Shown here one piece after another: positions 13,029 to 14,596 of a DNA stretch of 14,596 nucleotides (position 1 is its first letter; each line of letters begins with the position of its first letter). Source of the DNA: Desulfobacterales bacterium (GTDB lineage Bacteria; Desulfobacterota; Desulfobacteria; Desulfobacterales; C00003106); NCBI GenBank assembly GCA_030672555.1, contig DAOVGD010000177.1:1-14596 (forward strand), given 5' to 3'. The notes under the pieces were generated by a model that saw nothing but the letters and a program-made list of their open reading frames with translations, was not told the DNA's origin and searched no databases. The position numbers and the translations under genes were made by a program.

Positions 13029-14596
13029 ATGAAAGAGAATAAAGGAACAAAAAGTGGCGCTGTCCTTGTTGTGGGCGGCGGAGTGGCCGGTATTCAGGCG
13101 TCTTTGGACCTGGCTGAACTGGGATATTTTGTGTACCTGGTTGAAAAGTCCGCGTCTATTGGCGGGGTGATGGCACGGTTGGACAAGACCTTCCCCACCA
13201 ATGACTGTTCGATCTGAGTACTCGGGCCTAAATTAGTTGAGGCCGGTCGGTCTCCAAACATCAAGATCTTGACAAACGCCCGATTGGAGTCTGTACATGG
13301 AGAGGCAGGGAATTTTACTGCCCGTGTGCATACTACCCCGCGTTATATCAATGAAGACCTTTGCACTGCCTGCGGGATCTGCACCATGTACTGTCCGGTC
13401 ATAACGGCCGATTTCTTCAATGAAGGATTGGCGCTGACCAAGAACCTGCATAAGGACTATCCCCAGGCAATACCGTCGAGTTTTTACATCGATCCGAGAG
13501 AGTGCCTTTTTCTCAATCATGAGATGTGTCGCATTTGTGTCTCCACGTGCCAGGCGCAGGCCATTGATCTCAATCAAACAGAGGAAGAGCACGAGCTGGC
13601 TGTGGGCTCGGTTATATTAGCTCCCGGGTTTGGCAGGATTGATGAAGAGGTCCTTGAGCGCTACGGGTTTGGCACATACCCCGATGTTGTCACCAGTATA
13701 GAATTTGAACGGCTAACCAGCGCGGCCGGCCCGACGGAAGGGTCAATTATCAGACCTTCGGATCAGCGCCACCCGAAACGGATTGCGTTTCTCCAGTGCA
13801 TCGGGTCGAGGGATATTACCTGCGGGAATGGATACTGCTCTTCGGTCTGCTGTATGTATGCCGTTAAAGAGGCATCAGTGGCAAAAGAACACTACCCGGA
13901 CCTCGATATCACCATATTTTATATGGACATGAGAACCCAGGGGAAGGAGTTTGATGCCTCCCGGCAGCGGGCACGGGAAAAGTACGGGATAGAATTTGTC
14001 CGAGCGCGTATTGCCGGAGTTCGGGAAGATGGGGATCGGTTGAGAGTAGCATACGTTGACGGCAAGGGCGCCCACCATGGTGAATCCTTTGACATGGTGG
14101 TGCTGTCAGTTGGCCTGGATGCCCCTGAAGGCGCTGATGAACTGGCAAGGACCTGTGGTGTTGATCTTAATAAGTATGATTTTTGTGCCACTCAGCCGTT
14201 TGCGCCATTGGAGACGTCGAGGCTGGGGATTTTTGTGGCCGGCGCCTTTGGCGGTCCAAAAGATATTCCCGAGAGTGTCACCGAGGCAACCGGGGCTGTA
14301 GCTTCGGTTGACTCCATGCTGAAGGACGTCAGGGGGAGCCAGGTAGAAAAGAAGGAATACCCCCAAGAGATTGCTATTGCGGATGAACCGAGGATAGGTG
14401 TTTTTGTGTGCCACTGCGGGAGCAATATTGCCGGTGTCATTGATGTGGCCTCTGTGAGAGAATACGCGGCAAACCTGGACGGTGTGGCGTTTGCTGAGCA
14501 GAGTCTCTACAATTGCTCCCAGGATGCTCAAAAGACTATAAAGGACAAGATTGTAGAACACAACCTTAACCGTGTGATCGTTGCTGCCTGCACACC
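13029..14596 (+). CDS. hdrA: selenocysteine-containing HdrA-like flavoprotein, 3' truncated by window edge
   Basis: Heterodisulfide-reductase subunit A family, an FAD and Fe-S electron carrier or bifurcation module. The first 62 codons end at an in-frame UGA (13215-13217), but the same frame then stays open to the edge (522 codons) with uninterrupted homology, so UGA is read as Sec63. Order: FAD motif VGGGVAGIQ (16-24); FPTNDCSI-Sec-VLGPK (55-68); [4Fe-4S] cysteines C112/C115/C118/C122; a second set C159/C167/C170/C174; QCIGSRD and YCSSVCCMYA; GIFVAGAFGGPKDIPESV; then CHCGSNIAG (461-469), normally the start of an HdrA. The last feature suggests a tandem or rearranged HdrA. ATG 13029 is 2 bp after cooS, so it is co-transcribed and probably coupled. 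The partner is likely a ferredoxin, MvhD or MetVF-type protein downstream (inference). Confidence 0.9.
13215..13217 (+). other. in-frame UGA selenocysteine codon (Sec63 of HdrA)
   Basis: The UGA sits where HdrA proteins carry a conserved cysteine in the DCSxC motif, giving DCSI-Sec-VLGPK. Homology continues in the same frame on both sides. Sec at this site is known in HdrA of some methanogens and in some deltaproteobacteria. Confidence 0.88.
13236..13259 (+). promoter_or_regulatory. bacterial SECIS-like hairpin
   Basis: Six stem pairs, GAGGCC (13239-13244) with GGTCTC (13249-13254), close a GGUC tetraloop (13245-13248). After a 2-nt bulge (13255-13256), GTT (13236-13238) pairs with AAC (13257-13259). 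The loop lies 27 nt after the UGA, within the usual bacterial range, and its GGUC matches the loop of the E. coli formate dehydrogenase SECIS. It would recruit SelB-Sec-tRNA. Confidence 0.78.

Noticed and set aside
13215..13217. Nonsense mutation or frameshift making hdrA a pseudogene
   Set aside because: The frame is unchanged after the UGA, homology is intact, the replaced residue is a redox Cys, and a SECIS-like hairpin follows.

Overview
The window looks like a chromosomal segment from a Desulfobacterota (former Deltaproteobacteria) anaerobe, probably a sulfate reducer or syntroph that uses the Wood-Ljungdahl pathway. The evidence is a carbonyl-branch CODH next to an HdrA-type electron-transfer protein, the methyl-branch genes fhs and folD just upstream, a selenocysteine codon in hdrA, and a Gram-negative envelope gene (lolA) in the rnj-ftsK-lolA-nadA order. 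Taxonomy is inferred from gene content only.

Layout. Positions 1-119 (minus) hold the N-terminus of an FAD/NAD-binding protein that runs off the left edge. The rest reads on the plus strand. A housekeeping block comes first: a conserved hypothetical (327-662), a plsC-type acyltransferase (690-1406), ribonuclease J (1546-3207), FtsK (3317-5482), LolA (5689-6363) and NadA (6366-7292). A 314-bp gap with a strong sigma-54 promoter candidate follows. A C1 metabolism block comes next: a stand-alone receiver protein (7607-8014) whose 3' end overlaps fhs (8004-9767), then folD (9936-10820), the CODH catalytic subunit (11071-13026) and a Sec-containing HdrA-like flavoprotein (13029 to the right edge).

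How the genes fit together. Fhs and FolD activate formate on tetrahydrofolate and interconvert methenyl- and methylene-THF. CODH interconverts CO and CO2. The HdrA-like protein probably links these redox steps to ferredoxin, NADH or a disulfide pool. The set could work reductively (CO2 fixation) or oxidatively (acetyl-CoA oxidation).

Most unusual features. (1) An in-frame UGA in hdrA at the position of a conserved Cys, followed at once by a SECIS-like hairpin. (2) Five intergenic gaps filled almost from stop codon to ribosome binding site by degenerate 7-bp or 8-bp tandem units in inverted orientation, several of which include the upstream stop codon. (3) A sigma-54 promoter candidate plus a receiver gene translationally coupled to fhs. 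(4) A tandem HdrA architecture, in which a second HdrA N-terminal module begins about 455 residues into the protein.
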